Origin: Coturnix japonica
Lineage: Eukaryota > Chordata > Aves > Galliformes > Phasianidae
Direction: 5' to 3'
DNA length: 64,000 nucleotides
Assembly: GCF_001577835.2 (NCBI RefSeq)
Contig: NC_029516.1
Location: forward strand, 22,565,648-22,629,647
This document shows positions 61,862-64,000 of this stretch, piece after piece (the stretch's first letter is position 1; each line of letters starts with the position of its first letter). The translations under genes were made by a program, and so were the position numbers. The notes under the pieces were generated by a model that had not been told where the DNA came from, did not search any database, and worked only from the letters and a program-made list of their open reading frames with translations.

Positions 61862-62275
61862 ATAGAATAATAGAATAATAGAATCACAGAATAATAGAAT
61901 CACAGAATCAAAGAATCACAAAATCATAGAATCATAGAATGGCTTGGACCCTGAAAGGACCCTGAAGGGTCATCAAGCTCCAGCTCCTCTGCACAGGCAG
62001 GACCATCAACCTCCAGATCTGGTACTAGACTAGGCTGCCCAGGGTCCCATCCAACATGGCTTTGACCACCTCCTCCAGGGATGGGGCATCCACAGCCTCT
62101 CTAGGTAGCCTGTGCCTGCACTTCATCACTCTCTCTGTAATTTCCCCCAACATCTACTCTAAATTTTCCCTCCTTGAGCTTAAAACCATTCCCCCTTGTC
62201 CTGTCACTATCTACCTGAGTAAAAAGTTGATTCCCCTCCTGTTTATAGTCCCCTTCTGAATACTGACAATGGGGC
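61862..62275 (-). mobile_element. CR1 LINE 3' fragment with expanded tail
   Basis: Reverse-complement CR1: the tail 61862-61940 is an expanded series of AGAATAAT, AGAATCAC and AGAATCAT units. Then GGACCCTGAAGGGTCATCAAG, AGGGATGGGGCATCCACAGC and CATTCCCCCTTGTCCTGTC lead to a match ending near 62275. The longer tail repeat and readable consensus suggest a moderately young copy. Confidence 0.88.
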
Positions 62276-63465
62276 AGACAGAAGAATGAGTGGCTGGTGG
62301 CTGTTCAGCAGACACTATAGAATTTGCTTCATCCATATTGTATCACTGAGGAACTGGCTGCTGTAATTACCATAAAGTAAGAAATAAATCTGTTTTCAAT
62401 TCTTCATTGCCGATATGCTTTATTTCTTCTTTTCTGTGTGCTTCAAGCATGAAAAACTGCAGCAGAATTTCTGACATCTGTTTGAATGTGCATCAGCTGT
62501 ATTCCTTTACTGGTAAAAAGCAAAGGATCCACAAGACATCAATAATAAGAAACAGCGCAAACAATATTGTTCATCAGATTAGAACTTTAATATATTTTCA
62601 TTTTTTTCCTGTCTGTTTTCTCTTACCTCTTGCTGCTCTGTTATATGGTTTACATCTTCCTCCTACTCCCTTATATGGAGTGAATGAAGTCTTAGTTTAC
62701 CTTTCTCTCCCATGTTTTGCCTTCCTTTCTCAAAAAGGTATTTTAATATGACTTGATAGCATCTTGTATTTATCTGTTACTAAGGGAGTATATACAAAAA
62801 GTAACACAGTGTAAGAAGTCAGCAGTGTGCCCATGCACGCATCTATTTCTAAATGCTTTTTCCTTTCATTCTTTACTCATTTTTCCATCAACGACAAAAT
62901 ATAATACTGACTATCCAGCACTTCCTGGTACAGAGTCTATTTTCAGTTTCTTGTATCTTTGTCAAACATTAACTTTACCACACTTAAGATTTTCCCCTCC
63001 CCACATCCTACCCAGGTTATATTTTTTTATTTGTTTAGTTGTTGTTTATTTTTTGTTTGATTGTCTTGTGAAGGTGGAGCAATACGGGATGAAAAGTTGT
63101 TGTTAATGACAGACAATTTCCTAAAACATGAGTTGCAGAGAATATTTTGCTAACATTTGTTAGAATTAAAAAAGTCTACTCCTTATTTAACTAGAAAGTT
63201 TATCAATAGGTAGAGGTTCACTTTGGAGACGTTTTGTATAGAAGTTGATATCTATGTGGAGCAAGAAAGTAGAGTGGATAAGCTGATCTCCTCTTAGATA
63301 CTTTTGTGGTTAGGGCATTTAAATGTAGAAGTATGAGAGAACCTTGTCAAGTACTTTGTCTTTTTATACTGACTCACGCAAAAATCCTTTAACCTATAGA
63401 GAATAGTTCTGTCTCACCAAGGTTGTAGTTAAAATACTCCATACTGCACAGAACAGCTCTGGTAA

Positions 63466-63466
63466 G

Positions 63467-63497
<31 letters not shown>
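63466..63497. repeat. TTTA tetranucleotide microsatellite
   Basis: Eight perfect TTAT units in the DNA upstream of TES. Confidence 0.95.
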
Positions 63498-63738
63498 GAT
63501 GCTTGTGTGACCACATTCAGAACATACAAACTAGGCCATTCTTGTAATCTTCTGCACTTTTATTATGCACAAAATGATAACCTTTTGAAAGAAAATATAG
63601 CCTTCTTCACTGGTTTTGTAACTGTTTCCTCTAAAATTTTTCAACTTCAGCCCAATTTCACTACTGCAATCAGTTGAAATAAAACTGTTTTTTTGTAGTG
63701 CATCAAACTGTAAGCTTGATGCTTCTAATCTTTGCAAT

Positions 63739-63761
63739 TTATATATATATATACATATATA
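63739..63761. repeat. TA dinucleotide microsatellite
   Basis: About eleven TA units with one TAC interruption. Confidence 0.85.
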
Positions 63762-64000
63762 GATGTTTTGTTTTGTTTCGTTTTCAGAAGGTAAGTCTGA
63801 ATTGTTTTTTTCATGTTTAGTAAAGGTGAATTTGGACATATAATAGTTAAATATTTTGTTCACAAAAACTTGTCACAATTTGGCAGCTCAATTTGAATCT
63901 TTCCAATACCATGTACCTCAGCAATCATTCATCTTGGGCTTAATAAATTGAAATGTTTATACGACTCCAAACAACATATTGGAGATAAAGTTTTCAGTAG

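Larger units (their letters stand above)
62276..64000. other. TES upstream intergenic DNA, right end
   Basis: T-rich, unique sequence with two microsatellites. Frames at 62407-62751, 62753-63106 and 63531-63863 are made of low-complexity Phe/Leu/Ser or Lys/Asn-rich sequence and show no domain. Confidence 0.65.

Noticed and set aside
1-64000. CRISPR arrays, operons, prokaryotic or phage features
   Set aside because: The window is vertebrate nuclear DNA with introns, CR1 LINEs and microsatellites. No regularly spaced repeats of CRISPR type are present.

Overview
The window is nuclear DNA from a bird, most likely a galliform such as a chicken relative. Three observations support this: many 5'-truncated CR1 LINE copies with the octamer-type ATTCTATGA tails, no Alu or L1 repeats, and one spliced gene whose exons encode an avian-looking orthologue of testin (TES). 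The species is inferred from repeat content, not proven.

The only gene I can support is TES on the minus strand. Its seven coding exons lie at 53794-53768, 41876-41791, 33999-33747, 32588-32253, 30911-30696, 30147-29989 and 29858-29667. All junctions are GT/AG, every phase agrees, and together they encode 422 residues (human testin is 421). The protein has the testin order: cysteine-rich N-terminus, PET domain, linker, three LIM domains. The start codon lies in a TATA-less CpG island (about 53570-54110) with two CCAAT boxes and GC boxes. Introns 1 and 2 are long (11.9 and 7.8 kb); the last four are short. The 3'UTR runs left of 29667, with several possible poly(A) signals down to about 27745.

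The left part (1 to about 27.7 kb) is downstream of TES, and in other amniotes CAV2 and CAV1 follow in this direction. No caveolin exon was recognised, so this appears to be intergenic DNA. The right part (54.1-64 kb) is upstream of TES and also holds no recognisable exon.

The rest is repeat fossils: about a dozen CR1 fragments on both strands, two decayed LTR fragments of one endogenous-retrovirus family in TES intron 2, microsatellites and homopolymer tracts. The most unusual element is a short composite retroposon seen twice nearly whole (about 6830-7012 and 15047-15242) and once as a tail only (about 51543-51597). It has two tandem tRNA-like units, each with A- and B-box-like motifs, joined to a CR1 3' tail. 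SINEs are scarce in birds, so this is the best candidate for something little described.
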